A DNA stretch of 64,000 nt, taken from the NCBI RefSeq assembly GCF_036324505.1, contig NC_086366.1:18802927-18866926 (forward strand), given 5' to 3'. Source of the DNA: Eleginops maclovinus (lineage: Eukaryota > Chordata > Actinopteri > Perciformes > Eleginopidae). Numbering within the stretch: the first letter of the stretch is position 1; every line of letters starts with the position of its first letter. The notes under the pieces were generated by a model, which was given only the letters and a program-made list of their open reading frames with translations, did not search any database and was not told where the DNA came from. A program made the translations under genes and the position numbers. Positions 46,901 through 59,925 of this stretch are shown here, one piece after another.

Positions 46901-49891
46901 CTTTCCCATATATGCACCTTCATTTATTCACTGGCTAATAAACGATTTAGCCAATAGCACTTGTTTTCTACATCCAATGGAAATGGCGAACCCTGCTAGC
47001 ATAAATGGAAACCAGGATTAAAAAAAAATAAATGTAGAACTTTAATAGATTGAACGGCTACAAAGACACCTCTGGTAAAAAGCATGGAAATCATATCTTA
47101 TGACATTCTGTCAGGATTCCGCCTCAAAAGAAAATCTCTGTTATCAAACTATTAAGATTTCTATAGCTGCCATTTCATCGGAGAAACATCAGTCTCCCAC
47201 TCAGTAATATTCCAACTTTAATTAAGTCTCTGGTGTGTTCCTTGGAAGAATCTCAAGTGCTCAATCCAAACAGATGGCACTCTATTTATGGCACACCTTG
47301 TGCAACAGGTACTTCCTTCCCCCCCTCCAAAAGAAAAAAAAAACACTACTCAAGATAAGACTTCTCTTTATGTACTCTCCTGGGCCTGTACGATTCAAAA
47401 TTCAGCCAAACAATGCTGAAAAAAGTTTGTTTTAATTAGATCTAAAAATACAATATAGAATAAATCAAATGGCAGACAGACAATCCCAGGGCAGGCTATT
47501 TAAAGAGGCACCACAGAGAATGTGAGTCAGTGTGGATGAATGAGTTTAAAATACAGTGGGTAGCCCTGTTTCCGTCATCAATCCACGGGCCTGCATGTGG
47601 CCTGATTCAAACAGCGGAGCCTTCCAAAGTGGAAGCCCTCATGCAGGAAACAAGGGAATTGTATCTGACTGTACACATTCATCTAGACTAATGGCATGGT
47701 GATGCATCCAGGGGGATACACAAGCTCATGTTCTTTGTTCCAGATCATTTGACTCCTTCTCACTTGTACTTGGTCCTGTCACAAGTGGAAGTGTGAGTGA
47801 TCTGTTTAATCTCATCAAATAGGATTAGGCAAAACACATTTCAAGATAATATTTTACAGCCCTCTGATTCAGCAGCAATACAGATGATGCGTAAATGTAG
47901 AAGCTGTAAGTCAACAGGGGCTACGGAAGGTTCAGCTCCACCTTTTTTGCTTAACATAACATGTTCTGTTTGAGCTTATATAAAATTAAGACAACGTTTA
48001 GCTAATATAGCTGTGACCATTTTGACAAATCCAGGATCTTAAAGGAGTATACCTGCAATGTTACAGGCCTCAACATGAGATTTGTTCTGCTATGGCTCTT
48101 CTCAGAGGTAGCACTTTTTTTTATCACTTATTATTCTGCCCAATTCTCCATTACAATGAGCTGTCAATCAAAAACAAAACTATTTATACAAACAATGCAA
48201 CCCTGGGCTTCTCTGGGCAACGATAAACGACTCCCAACACAAAGTTCTGAAAATGAAAAAGAAGATATTGAAAAATTGTGAATTTCATCTTCCACTGTCT
48301 GCTCTTTGCGCCTCATCTTTTGGTGCACAGGAATGATTACAAGTAAACTCTCCCAAAATATTTGTTCTGCCTGGCAGGCAATATGAAAGATGACACAGTA
48401 TTAATCAAAAGTAAAAGTACATAGTTAGATGGAATTTTTCCATCTTGGAATGTAATGATTATCGCTATCGGTAAATACAGCACTGACTAAAGATTTGGGT
48501 TAACCATTGGCTAACTTCCCAGTGTTCCTAATACCTATTAAATCTGGAATTAAAAATATGATCCAGAGGACAAATATTTATTCATCATTTTTTTGGGAAT
48601 ACTGCATTTGCCTTGCAATCCTACCACATCTTTGAAATCCTTTTATCCTTTCACTTCCCAAGCAAATCGCCCCGGGATTTAAACAAGGCAATTTACATGC
48701 TTGGAAAGTGGAAACAAGTGGACTTAATATTATTTCTGCATAAAATGTTGTGCTGTTAATCCAAAAAAGGATCACTATTTGTGTCAGGGTTTAGGGGCTC
48801 GCAATGACAAATCTAGTTGTCACTAATTTACAGCAGAACTGTTGAAACTGAAAAAACAAAACCCGAACTGTTTTGATAACAATCAGCTCCAAGTTGCTAT
48901 GAAATAGGAAACTAGAGACTTGTTGTTTAAACTACAAAAAATGCAAATGTTCATGAAGCACCACACCCAGACTACATTTTCAATTGTGCAGGACTCAAAT
49001 TTTAAGTTGTGCTGAAGATCTGAGTTTATTCATGTTTTTTTTTTTTTAAGATATCAATTCAACCCTGAAGGATTTTGTCAGAGACTTCTGTTGTACTATG
49101 ATAAGAGCTTATTGTGAGCTGGAGGACTGATATGGACCCTGCCTACAGGGTACAGTGGGGATCAGTTTCTTCACTTAAGTAAGACTTACAAGGCCTCCTC
49201 AGAGGTCATGCTGAGTTTGTAACATTGCCCAGGGTTTGGTTCTCACATTTCAAGGGTAAGGACACAATCCATTTTCCTACTCACTATTTACGATTGCAGA
49301 TGCCATGTTTTCCCCACTCCATATCCAATTACTATATTATGATGGATTTTCAGCATATATTCTGCCAGCCATTATTCAAAGCAGTCTATCTCAATTTACA
49401 TAGCTTAACAAAGCACTGAGCTTTTAATAACGCATAGCACTGTGATCGTGGGAGCTGATGTTTATTTGAACGGGCTGAGATTTGGTGGTAATGATTATGA
49501 AGTGAGCATTGGGAACTGTCTCTGCGAGAGGGAGAGCGAAGCGTTGTGTGAAGCAGGCAGATGGCTGGCCGGACAGTGTTGATAATGGCAACATTAGTCT
49601 GGGAAGCAACATTATGCTCAAGGTCAATCGGAGCTGAAGAATAGAGGGTCATAATGGCCATGTGCTGGAACGAGATCTCCCTTTAAGGATGTCAAGATAT
49701 TTAATATGAGCTCAGTAATCTGCACAAGGCTATTATACTCATCCTCAAACTTCAGAAAGTTCCCCAGTGCCACTGAGGCAGTGATAATGGATAACAAAAG
49801 GTGCATTCTTGGTAGGGTTTACTGTATGTGTAGTATGGGGATTACTAATTATTGTAAGATATAATCAACATTTGTTTTCGTCAAATGTGTA
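40934..49891. other. Gene-poor spacer between rwdd2b and cadm2
   Basis: About 9 kb of AT-rich DNA. No gene, RNA or transposon was recognised. Noted open frames are 42030-42356 (108 codons) and 43231-43569 (113 codons without a stop, with a possible acceptor at 43299). Neither resembles a protein I know. A perfect CTCF-type motif lies at 41741-41755. Low-complexity tracts: A-rich at 46262-46276 and T-rich at 49037-49048. Part of the right end may be cadm2 3' untranslated region. Confidence 0.5.
41739..41757 (+). promoter_or_regulatory. Consensus CTCF-type motif
   Basis: TGCCCAGCAGATGGCAGCA. The core CCAGCAGATGGCAGC fits CCASYAGRKGGCRSY at every position. Placed in the spacer between rwdd2b and cadm2. 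Confidence 0.55.
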
Positions 49892-50123
49892 GTTTTTATA
49901 GGGCTTTGAAACACAATTATTTTTGCAAAAGATCTGCAGAAGTACTCAACATGTAAATTAAGTAGAAAAGAGGGAGTAAATCCAAAAAGTTAATGCAAGC
50001 GTTTAACAAAATGCAGAAAGTATACAGCATTTAGGTACCGTAAAACTAAAACTAAAAATAGTCCAATTGTACATGATTTATATTGTTGAAGATGAGGGAA
50101 AGCTATATTGTTTTTATAGGGCT
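49892..50123. repeat. Inserted 204-bp copy of a cadm2 3'-flank segment with 14-bp target duplication
   Basis: 49906-50109 is 98-99% identical (3 mismatches seen) to 52558-52761, in direct orientation. This copy, and not the other, is flanked by a perfect direct repeat GTTTTTATAGGGCT (49892-49905 and 50110-50123), so it is the inserted one. No poly(A) or poly(T) tail and no inverted ends are present. Confidence 0.9.
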
Positions 50124-52557
50124 CATCTCCAGACCATAACACTTACCAAACATTTAGCCCTGTGCATGTAATATGCATTTGCATACCATGTAAATGGAAA
50201 ACATGCATTTCAAATTTCCCCATAGGCTCTTCCCTGAAATATTCACAACGCATATTGCTTTTGATTTTATGAAAGCATTATTTAGCATACTAAACTTTAT
50301 CCATAGCACATATATAATGCAATTATATGTATGTCCTGTAAGTAAGAAAACATGCAGTATTACCTTTACCTATCTTCAGTGATCCATGCTCTCCTTCCAT
50401 ATTTCACAACATTTGCATAACTTTTATCCCATTTATTTTAATGCTCCAGTGTTGTTCCTGGATATTTTTTTCTTATTTGGCAGTACATTTATTCCATTTG
50501 TGTTTTCCTGCTTTTACTATTTGTTTTGTCAATGATCCAATGTAAGGTATCCCCACAGGGATCAATAACATTTATCTTAAGTGTTATCATTTCACTTTCC
50601 GCTGAAGCAATCAGCTGCATCCTAACATCCCTGACCGTAATGTCAAATCACAAAGTGGTTTGCCTCCAGTTTTCGCCTCCCAGCCCACTTCCTCTCTCAA
50701 GTTTGTTAAAACAAAGGCCACAGCAGCCTACAGCATTGACATCTACGGAAGCTAATGAAGCCCCTTCAAGCATATCGAACTTGTCTCCAGTGAGACAGGG
50801 AGGGACTCGGGGAGATTCAAGACTTCCTTTTGTCGCCCTGTATTAATGCACAAATCATGAGCTGAGCTGAGAGCCTCGGGCAATCTTCCTGAGGAGCTTC
50901 ATGGTTTTTTAATCCTTTAAAACTTTGCGTATATTATTAATTCTAAAGGCTGTGTAATACTCGACAGTTGCATGGAATTACAATTACATTGCAGCTTTTG
51001 GACTGGTGCTGTCCATCCACATATGCTTCCTGTTTTATAACTGTAGAGATGCAGACTCGTATTTTGACTGTTGTTAATAGCGCTGTAATTCTCAGGCAAA
51101 AAGCATTAGTCTTGAGTGCATTTCAAAGTACAAAACCTAGTCACAACAAAAGGGCAGTTTTGAAGTTGTTCATATTTTAATCCGCACTTTGTCTCTCTTT
51201 TTTCTTTTTTTACAGTGGCATAATTGAAAAATGAATATTCAATACTGAGAAAAAAAGCAAACCTCACACATCCCCCATAAAAAGCAAATTAATTACAGTG
51301 ATTCAAACTTTTTACAAAATGAGTTATTTATAGCATTATACCGAACTAACAAAATAACATGTATGAGCATTGGCAATGTGGTTCAATGTCTTTGATACAG
51401 TGACTATATACAGTACAGTGAGGGCATATCTGATTCACCAATGCCTCAACATGTCATTAGTACTGTTTGCAGCAAACTCAAAGGCCATAACGGTGATCCT
51501 TGTATTGTTTTTTTTTTATGATACGTTACAGAATTAAAAAATGGAAAAGTTAATGTCAGACAACTACTTTAGTAATAACAGCAATAATATCAATCAATAT
51601 AGTATAATAAATGTCAATCAATCATAATAATAAATACATATACAGTATTAGACCAGAATTCCTTTTTTTCTTTTTTTACATTTTAAGCAATTTATTAGAA
51701 TCCCTGTTTGAAAAAACCTTGAAAAATATGAAAAGAATCTCATCAAAGTGATGGGGACTGAACTGACCTGAAACTAAAAGCTATAACCAGTGTTTTTATC
51801 TTTTACTAAATTTAAATACTTACACATTATTTACATGCCGCCTGGCAAAACAAACTCTTGTTAGATAAATGGGTGAAAAAAAAAGAGATGTGGAATATGT
51901 TAAATACTGTATATGCTAATATACAAATTGTAATGTCAGGGATCCAAAGTTTCAACAATATTGGTCACCAAAATTCACGTTAGCAAAGTATTTTACAGCA
52001 ATATCCACACATTGAGCATAGTTGTTCAATAAAAGTCAACATAAATAATGAACCCCCACAAGGTTCCACTCATTCAGTTTGGATCTTACATCAATTCAGC
52101 AACAAGAATGAGAGTTAACCATCCATGACGAAAACTGTAAGTGTACTGAAGTCTTCTGTTCGACACCATCTCTCCAACAAGACTCATATTGAATCCTGAG
52201 ACAAGATTTGTTGATGTGTTATCCTTCCGTGTTAGTCCTCAGACTTTGTGCTTTAATTTTCTAACTTGTTTTCCATTGGTACAAATCAACAGCATCAGCA
52301 ATAACGGAAAGTAACTCAATGCAGAAATATACAGACAGTGCTAAGAGGGATTTGATTTCATCTAGAGCCAATCACATAGATTGTGCTTCTATGTTTTGTA
52401 AAAGTATTTGATCAGTTTTATGTTATTTCATGTATGCAGTATGGCTGTTATGGATCAAGCTTCAGGCAACATCCAAAACCACATTTTAACCTGTTTAGTG
52501 TTAGATAAATGGATACCTATACTGTTCTTAAAACAAAACATTTAACTTGAACTAGAG

Positions 52558-52761
52558 TTGAAACACAATTATTTTTGCAAAAGATCTGCAGAAGTACTCA
52601 ACATGTAAATTAAGTAGAAAAAAAGGAGTAAATCCAAAAAGTTAATGCAAGCGTTTAACAAAATGCAGAAAGTATACAGCATTTAGGTACCGTAAAACTA
52701 AACCTAAAAATAGTCCAATTGTACATGATTTATATTGTTGAAGATGAGGGAAAGCTATATT
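52558..52761. repeat. Source copy of the 204-bp duplicated segment
   Basis: Lies 169 bp past the cadm2 stop codon, hence probably in the cadm2 3' untranslated region (minus strand). It lacks the flanking 14-bp repeat, which marks it as the donor. The first bases after the shared block (GT) are also microhomologous to the target. Confidence 0.85.
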
Positions 52762-52929
52762 GTCAGCCAATGCTTTGAATACAAGCATAATCCAAGTATG
52801 AGCCTGCTGAAGTATACATAATAATTATAAATGAACTAAAACAGATCATGTCGTGAGGCTGAGGCAGCATAAAATTGCATGTCTGCTGTCAAAAGTTGTC
52901 ATGAAACAATGAAAAAATGTAACAAAGGT

Positions 52930-55900
52930 CTAAATGAAGTACTCCTTCTTTTCCTCTGCATGCACATGGTTTCCCTCAGCATTGATGATTGCTGTGTCAG
53001 CGTCGGGGGCATCTTCTGCTCCTTTGGCTTCGTGTGTTAGATACGTCCCTGTAGACATACAGAGCGACACTGCAAGTTATCTATATGCCAAATAAGCCTA
53101 CACTTGCTTCAAGCTAGAAAATTGTTATTCATGGTAGCTCAAGTGACCTATTTTACCTTTATGTCTGGCCAGATATCGTCCAAGAACTATTATCAGACAC
53201 AAGGTGATGAAGACCACGACTGCAACCACACCGCCAATTAAAGCGTGGTCAGGTCCATGTTGTCCTAAAGCATTAGGATCTGAAACAGACAGAGAGAAAT
53301 GTAGGAAAAAGTAAAGAGATATTACATCTGCAAGATGATTCACTGCTGTCTAGTGCATGTGTAGACATATAACGAAAAGCAATTTAAATATTTTATTCCT
53401 GCAATCATCATTTTTTTTGTACATGTTTCTTTAAGATTAAAAGCAGAACAGTCTCAAAAGAGCTACTGTCAAATGTCGACCGACCTCCTTGATGTCACTG
53501 CTCTGAAGTGCATGTGTGTAGGTTTAAAACATGTAATTGTATTAAATAAAAAATGTGTCAACAGTGAAAAGCTGCAAGACAACTGAAGTTTTGTTTTCTT
53601 TCCCCAAAGTCTTTACAAATGCTATTTTTAGTTTTCCCCTAACCCACCGCAACATTCGGCTGCTGAGGATCATGTTTTTTATAAATAAGTGTTATTTAAC
53701 ACAAGGCGTCCTCCGGGCAGGGAACGAGCTGAAGGTCTCCAAGGCAAGAGCATGTTTTTGTGTCAGTCCTGTAATAACCTGTAAGTGGCTGTGTCTCTAC
53801 TGTGCACCTTGTGTGCTCTCATTATCTCAAGCTGATGAATGGCTATGGCTTGTGCTCAGTTTTGCAAAGTGACCCTGGAAAATGACGGCGGCAATGTTCC
53901 CTACATACCTTGTTATACTCCTCTGTTAACAGAATGCAACCCTCATTTTCAGCAACCCGGTGTGGGATGTTAAAAATAAAAAGAGATGGAACTGTGAATC
54001 GTGCAGTCGAATAAACTTCATGCAGAATAGAATCACAATGGCTTTCTTTTGTGAGTCACAAGCAGGCACTTCAGACTTTGAAGCGATAACTGTTCTGGTA
54101 CAACAGTTCAATTTATCAATTTTGGTTGCATGTTGATGGACATAATGATCTGTATGGGTGACTTCACTGTCAACAAGGAGCATAAGCAATTTTCATATCA
54201 CACTCTGCTGGTGCATGCTGCACACAGGAAAGAGACAAGCTGAACGTATATTCTCGACACATCTTACTACTCATGTTTCCCCCTCTAAGTGTGACAAAAT
54301 GAGTATTCATACAGATAATTGAGCTTAAATTCAAATGTAAATACACTGATAATTCCTATGTCAATCCTAAACAATTTACATAAGGGCAACATTTAAAATC
54401 AAGATGGTTAACATTTATTAAAACTATTTTCTTTAAAGATTAGGATGACACGTAATAAACTACACACTCCGCTGTGAACGAACAACCACAAATATTTCAG
54501 CAGCACACAGAGGCATCAATGACTACATTTGCAAATTTTTGTCTGATATAGTGTTTGGTCACTTTAAGACAACATAAAATGTGAATATTGGTTCCATCCT
54601 TTTCTCATCCTGTCTGCAAATATACTCCATGTTCTTTAGACCTTATGAATAATACTGTATTTATAATGTAAACATCACAAATACATCTCAGAAATACCAT
54701 ATCTAACTAAACTAAAGCAGCAAAAACAAAATATGAAAATAGAATAGATCATGAACATAACTAGAAAAATATGGTAAATGGAAACATTTACATGTAATCA
54801 AAAGAGTGAAAGACTGCTCAATAGTTTTTGGCTTTCCGTTCGATTTATATGGAATCACAAGATCTGAAATTAGATATTTACACACTGGCCTTGATACAAT
54901 CTGCCGCCCAGCTACACTCAGATAGATCTGTCTACTTCGTTGTGCAAAGACAAGGCAAACCAGAAACACATTGTGTGATAACTTATGCAGCCTGTGACAT
55001 GGCTGGAGGGAGTCTGCATAGGAAGCATCCATGCAAGGTGATGGTTTGGCTCATGCTGTGTGGAGGCTGTGATGTGTCCTGACCCAGATCTTGATCCACC
55101 ATCACACACTGTAAATCTGGCTGGCAATGATCGTCCAGTGGGATATTTACCTGTTGTAGGCCCTGGAAAGTCTTTGGCTGTTGCCATGGTTGCAGAGAGT
55201 GACAGCAGTAAGGGAAGACGAGGGGGACAACACCGTGATATAAAAACGTGACCACAAAGTTTGCAAGAAATATGAGAAATTTGCAAGGTGTGTTTTTACA
55301 GAAGTGATTGAAGCGATGCTTGCTGTGACAGCTGTGAACCTGCCTAATCGAAGTTACTGGAAATGGACCCAGGGGGAGCAGCTCAAGATACATCGACAGG
55401 ACCAGCTGAAGAACATAGGCTTACAAACTGAGAATTTAAGTGTCTTAAATTGGCTATGTAAATCCTTAATATGTCAGTCAACCAGACAATTACACATATT
55501 TTTATTCAAAAGACAGTTACTTTTTTATGCTTTAGTAATAGATAGGGATCTTCTGGTCACCAACATTGGTTTTGTTGGGTTTATAGGTTGAAGCTTGAAT
55601 CTCTGAGACAAATGTTTTAAAGTCTGGGCAAATAAAACCAGCACTTTAACAACAACTACTGGCCAGGCTATGATGAAGGTTAGGCAAATCGCAAAAATGT
55701 CTGCAATATTGAGTCCAGCTTTTAAAATCACAATCTTAAAATTCAAAAGTAACCTGAGAACGTTTTTTTTTTTTACTCACCAATAGTTATGTGTTTTTTA
55801 TGAACTGAATGTAAGCAATACACAATTTCAAATATTAACCCAAAAAGGGATTTTCAAGTATTTGAAAGGAATACGTGTTTGCTAAACCTCAAGGAAACAT

Positions 55901-58900
55901 TAAATTGCCATCCAAATGCCACAGGTCACCTTAAGATGTCATGTTGATTATCAAAATAAATCACAACCCAAATCTAAAATAACATTTCTGTCTTCTCCAT
56001 CGCATCAACAGAGCTGTTTGGACTGTTAAGGCAATTAGCATGTTTTACCAGTGGAGTGCTCTTTAGGCTCAAGGTGGAAAACGTCATACAAACACTACAA
56101 CATGGTTTTCCATCAGGAGAGATGAACTGAAGTAAACACATGGAGTGTGCGATTTTGGTTAATGTTATTCAAGGGTAATTGCATGTGTTCTTATAATGGT
56201 AAAAATCGCTCAGCCTAAGTACAAAAGTATAAACACTAATGTTTTCTATTTTCTGCTTCTGCGAAGATGGTAATTTGTGCAGTGGTTTGCGAACAGTAAC
56301 AACCTGATGTGGTAATGCTCTCCTACACAGTCTGCATATTGTCAGCTACCAATAATAATAGATAATCAGAAATTGTTACAAAAATACTAGGAACAGCTAG
56401 TTGACAGGGTATTGAATTCATGAAACAATGCTATTTTCTAGCTCAAAGCACAGTTGTTTGCTCATCAATCATCAACTGTGTGTTCAGCGTCATGTTGGTG
56501 GGTGCATGGAACGTTGAGGCGGGGCCATGGAGGGGCTGCAAGCGTACCTGCAAACGCAGCTGTGACTGCCTATGCCTGATGTGGGATTGTCGGCATTAGC
56601 ATACTGGAAGAATAGAGGCTAGAGAGGGAGTCAAGGGAGCTGAAGATGGAGGCACTAGGAACAGGGTGGGAGCAAAAACAAACCTCTCCGTGAGGAACTG
56701 GTTCAATATGAGAAAACTTAAAGCAAAAATAAACAACACAAATCAATTACTGCACGTGGCTAGTGCAGTGGTTCATTCTGTTCTATCACCTCAGTGAATA
56801 CAGGCAAAATAATAAAAACAAATGCACAGATGATGAAATACAACAGTTGCACAAATGACATGAGTTCTGAATGAGTAAATTCGTTCAGCAATATCTTTGG
56901 TAAATGGATAAGTCATACAGGAAGGACTCGTATGTCTTACATCTATTACATTTTCAAAGCGATTGATGATGGGTTGGTAAATAGTCTACACACAGGGAAT
57001 GTAGAACCAATCATGTGTTCCCCATGTTGAGGTAAACATGTAAGATAATTGAGATGTGAGGGCTGCGGTTTCTCAATCAGAATCAGTCACTTCTTAAATG
57101 TGTTTTACTAAACGACTATCTGTTACTACCACTCTACATCTCACCCAGAGTAATTCATATACAGTGGTTCCTTGCTTTATTTAATATAGCGTACTAAGGA
57201 GCATAATTGCAGACGGTGATAAATTGCGGCGAAGCGATGACATTTATTGCTTCTCAGCTCTCCTGTCATTAGCAAATTAGGCTTAGAGGCTGAGATGATC
57301 CAGTGAGACCCGGCAAGTATTCAGCCAGACACGATGTAGCTCTGAAGAATGACTGTCATCATCGGTGGAAATGAGCCCATCTCACACATCCTTTACCGGC
57401 TCGACTCAATTTTTCATACTTCCCACCAACATGGGTTTTTGTATTTAGTGTGAGAGGACTGCCGAGGGTTTTTACAATTAGCGATTTCCTCTCTTAATCC
57501 GCCAAGAATTTGAAACTGCTACCTGGCACATATACCTCTAGCCTATGACTCTAAAACCCCAGGTTGAATCAACAATTTGAATGATTCTGGATTGACTGTG
57601 AAATGCAATGATTGAAACGTTGGTCTATTACATGGCTCCCAGATTTGACAGGATGATATGGACTAGTCTGACACTGCCGCCTACCCCTCAACGAGCATAA
57701 TGAAAAAAACAGTGACATAAGAAAAGCTGTATGGACGAATGTGTCATCCTTCTTTTCCTCCGCTTTCTCTCCCCAAAAGCCTTTAATATCGAACAAAGAA
57801 GCTGCTGTGCATCCACTAACTGCCTGAGAGCTTAAATAAGTCCAGCATCTGAGCCGTGATAAGTCGCTCCCAAACAAACTGTGGGACTGTCTAATTGGCA
57901 AAAAAGAGAACAAATAAATCCATGTTGGATTTTAATATTCAGCACTTGTTTTGTATTTTTACTTGGCAGTATTTGATAAACTTTATAAATGTGTGTGCCA
58001 CAGAGTTCTTAATGATCCGTTTTCAACACCATGCTGTCTTTATTCTCTCAGCTGCTCCACTGTCTCTGGATTCATTTATCTCTCTCCCAGGCTGTATTTG
58101 GAAGTTCCCTCATAGGAAAAGACCAACAATTAAACCTGTGGCAAAACTTACAGTGCATTGAGGTAATCCAAGTTATTCACAGTTCCAAGACAAGATTTGT
58201 CATTAGCCTTAATTTCTCAAATGTGGACATGTTTTGCGAAAAAATATGTCTATATGATGATTAATACAGATATTCTTTTTGTATTTCCTTACAGCCTCCA
58301 TTAAGCCGTCTTCATGTTACTACTCAGAAAGAATTGAAACGTTCAATCATGTGTAATTTGTTGACATAATTCATTGCGTTTCAGTTTTTTCAGTGTATTT
58401 TGTCATGGCATCGTTGTTACATTTTCTGCTTAGCCAAGAACTTTGTGGTTGGTTTAAAGCAATACAAACCAGCCAGAGTGTTTTCCTTCTGAAACAGAAT
58501 GATAATGGGTCTGCCAGAACGTATACTAACAACAAGAAAGTGTTACAGAGATCAATCTGGCAATGAGAAACTTCAGTATTTCTGTGAGGTCATGCAATGA
58601 AATCATTTTGCACTTACAACAAGAATATAGTATTACTTTTTTCCCATATTTTCAAAAATGATTTAAAGAAGGAATTTTGATAGGGAGAGAAACATTCTGG
58701 TTCCTGGAAATGCTATTTGATTCTTTTGAATGTCTTTTATTTTTAATGTAGCCTTTGGCATAATGCTATTTTTAATTGGAGGTCCTTTGAATTCATTATG
58801 TGCACTGGCTGAAAATCTAACAATGAATTTGCTGGAGTGTCGAGCCCTCTGCTGGCTTTGTGTATTTGTAATGAACACTAACCCTCTTTGAGTAAGCACA

Positions 58901-59925
58901 CAGTGTGCTGCAAAGCCTTGAGCATGAAGCAACAGCGAAACTGATCATACATAACAAGACAAACCATTACTGTACCCACCATATACAAACAGAGGATATT
59001 CAGCACTGCTGGTCCCCAGGTGGTTGCTGGCCTCGCAGCGGTATGTGCCATTGTCTGTTTTATTTAGTGTGGTGATGGTTAGTTCCCTGCCTTCCACAAT
59101 CATACGCTCAATGTCTGGCAGCTCTCCTCCATCTTTAGACCACAGCACTGGTTCAGGTCTGGTCAAGAAAAATACCAAAAATGATCATTTTTCATCATTG
59201 AACAAATTATTTCCTTAATGTTAAAACAATTTATAATAGGAACAAATATTATGCAAAGGAACAATGAAGAAAAACTGAAGAAAATAACATTCTGTAATCC
59301 CATTTAAGTCGAATTTTAGCAATTTTTTAACATACAAGAAAATGCCATCAAATTTAATTTTGTAAATATATGTCAACTTACATTGGGTTGCCTGTGGACA
59401 AACACTCCAACTTAAAGTATTGCCCTTCCTGTGGATACATTTGTGGCTGTCTGATCTCCAGATGTGGAGCATCTTTAAAGAAGGGAACAAAAAAGAATGG
59501 AACGTTACCACAGAGCTGAATATAAGAACCTTCTACTTTAACACTGACAGAGTAACACAGTAGTTATTTCTTTACCCACTGGGCAGCTCCCATATCCTTG
59601 TTCTACTTTGGTACTAATCCCTTACCTGCAAACTAATCCTACACTAATCCTGAGCAAATGCAAAGCTAAACCTGCAGACATAAAGGTAATCTCAATCCTT
59701 GTATTTCTTCTCATTGCTAATCTCACTCCTAATCCAGCTTTGCAGGGTGTGTATGACTGCACTCACAGTGGACCTCTAGGACCTCGGTTGCCATGTAAGG
59801 TTTCGACAGAGACATATGCTCCACGCTGCAGGTGTAGGCGACCCCATCATCCCGTCTGTCCACCTGGAACTGGAGGCTACTGCGCACTGTGAAGGATTTT
59901 CCTGTGGCATTCAGCTCCTTTGTGC
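52930..59925 (-). CDS. cadm2: Cell adhesion molecule 2 (SynCAM2/Necl-3), 3' half
   Basis: Neuronal immunoglobulin-superfamily adhesion protein of synapses and axons. Visible coding exons: 59925-59767 (second half of Ig2, with [12 protein letters not shown]), 59472-59382 and 59158-58980 (Ig3, with [35 protein letters not shown]), 53279-53157 (juxtamembrane [13 protein letters not shown] and the transmembrane helix), 53048-52930 (cytoplasmic tail). Total 671 nt; after the 2-nt codon remainder this is 223 codons including the stop, so all join in frame. The tail has the protein 4.1-binding region ([12 protein letters not shown]) and ends in the PDZ ligand [22 protein letters not shown] and EEKKEYFI match human CADM2 rather than CADM1, 3 or 4. 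A Thr-rich alternative juxtamembrane exon, present in human, was not found. Signal peptide, Ig1 and the first half of Ig2 lie to the right of the window. Confidence 0.93.
53280..58979. other. cadm2 intron, no recognised gene
   Basis: 5.7 kb between the Ig3 exon and the transmembrane exon. In mammals a Thr-rich alternative exon lies here. A phase-compatible equivalent could not be identified, though parts of 55100-55260 are Ser/Pro/Thr-rich in one minus-strand frame. A CTCF-like motif is at 58841-58858. Confidence 0.5.
58841..58858 (-). promoter_or_regulatory. CTCF-like motif
   Basis: The minus strand reads AGCCAGCAGAGGGCTCG, fitting the CTCF core with one mismatch. It is oriented towards the plus-strand motif at 41739, i.e. 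convergent with it. Confidence 0.4.

Noticed and set aside
55100..55290. Ser/Thr/Pro-rich minus-strand frame in the cadm2 intron, considered as the Thr-rich juxtamembrane exon
   Set aside because: Splice phases do not fit the flanking exons convincingly and the similarity to the human Thr-rich segment is poor.
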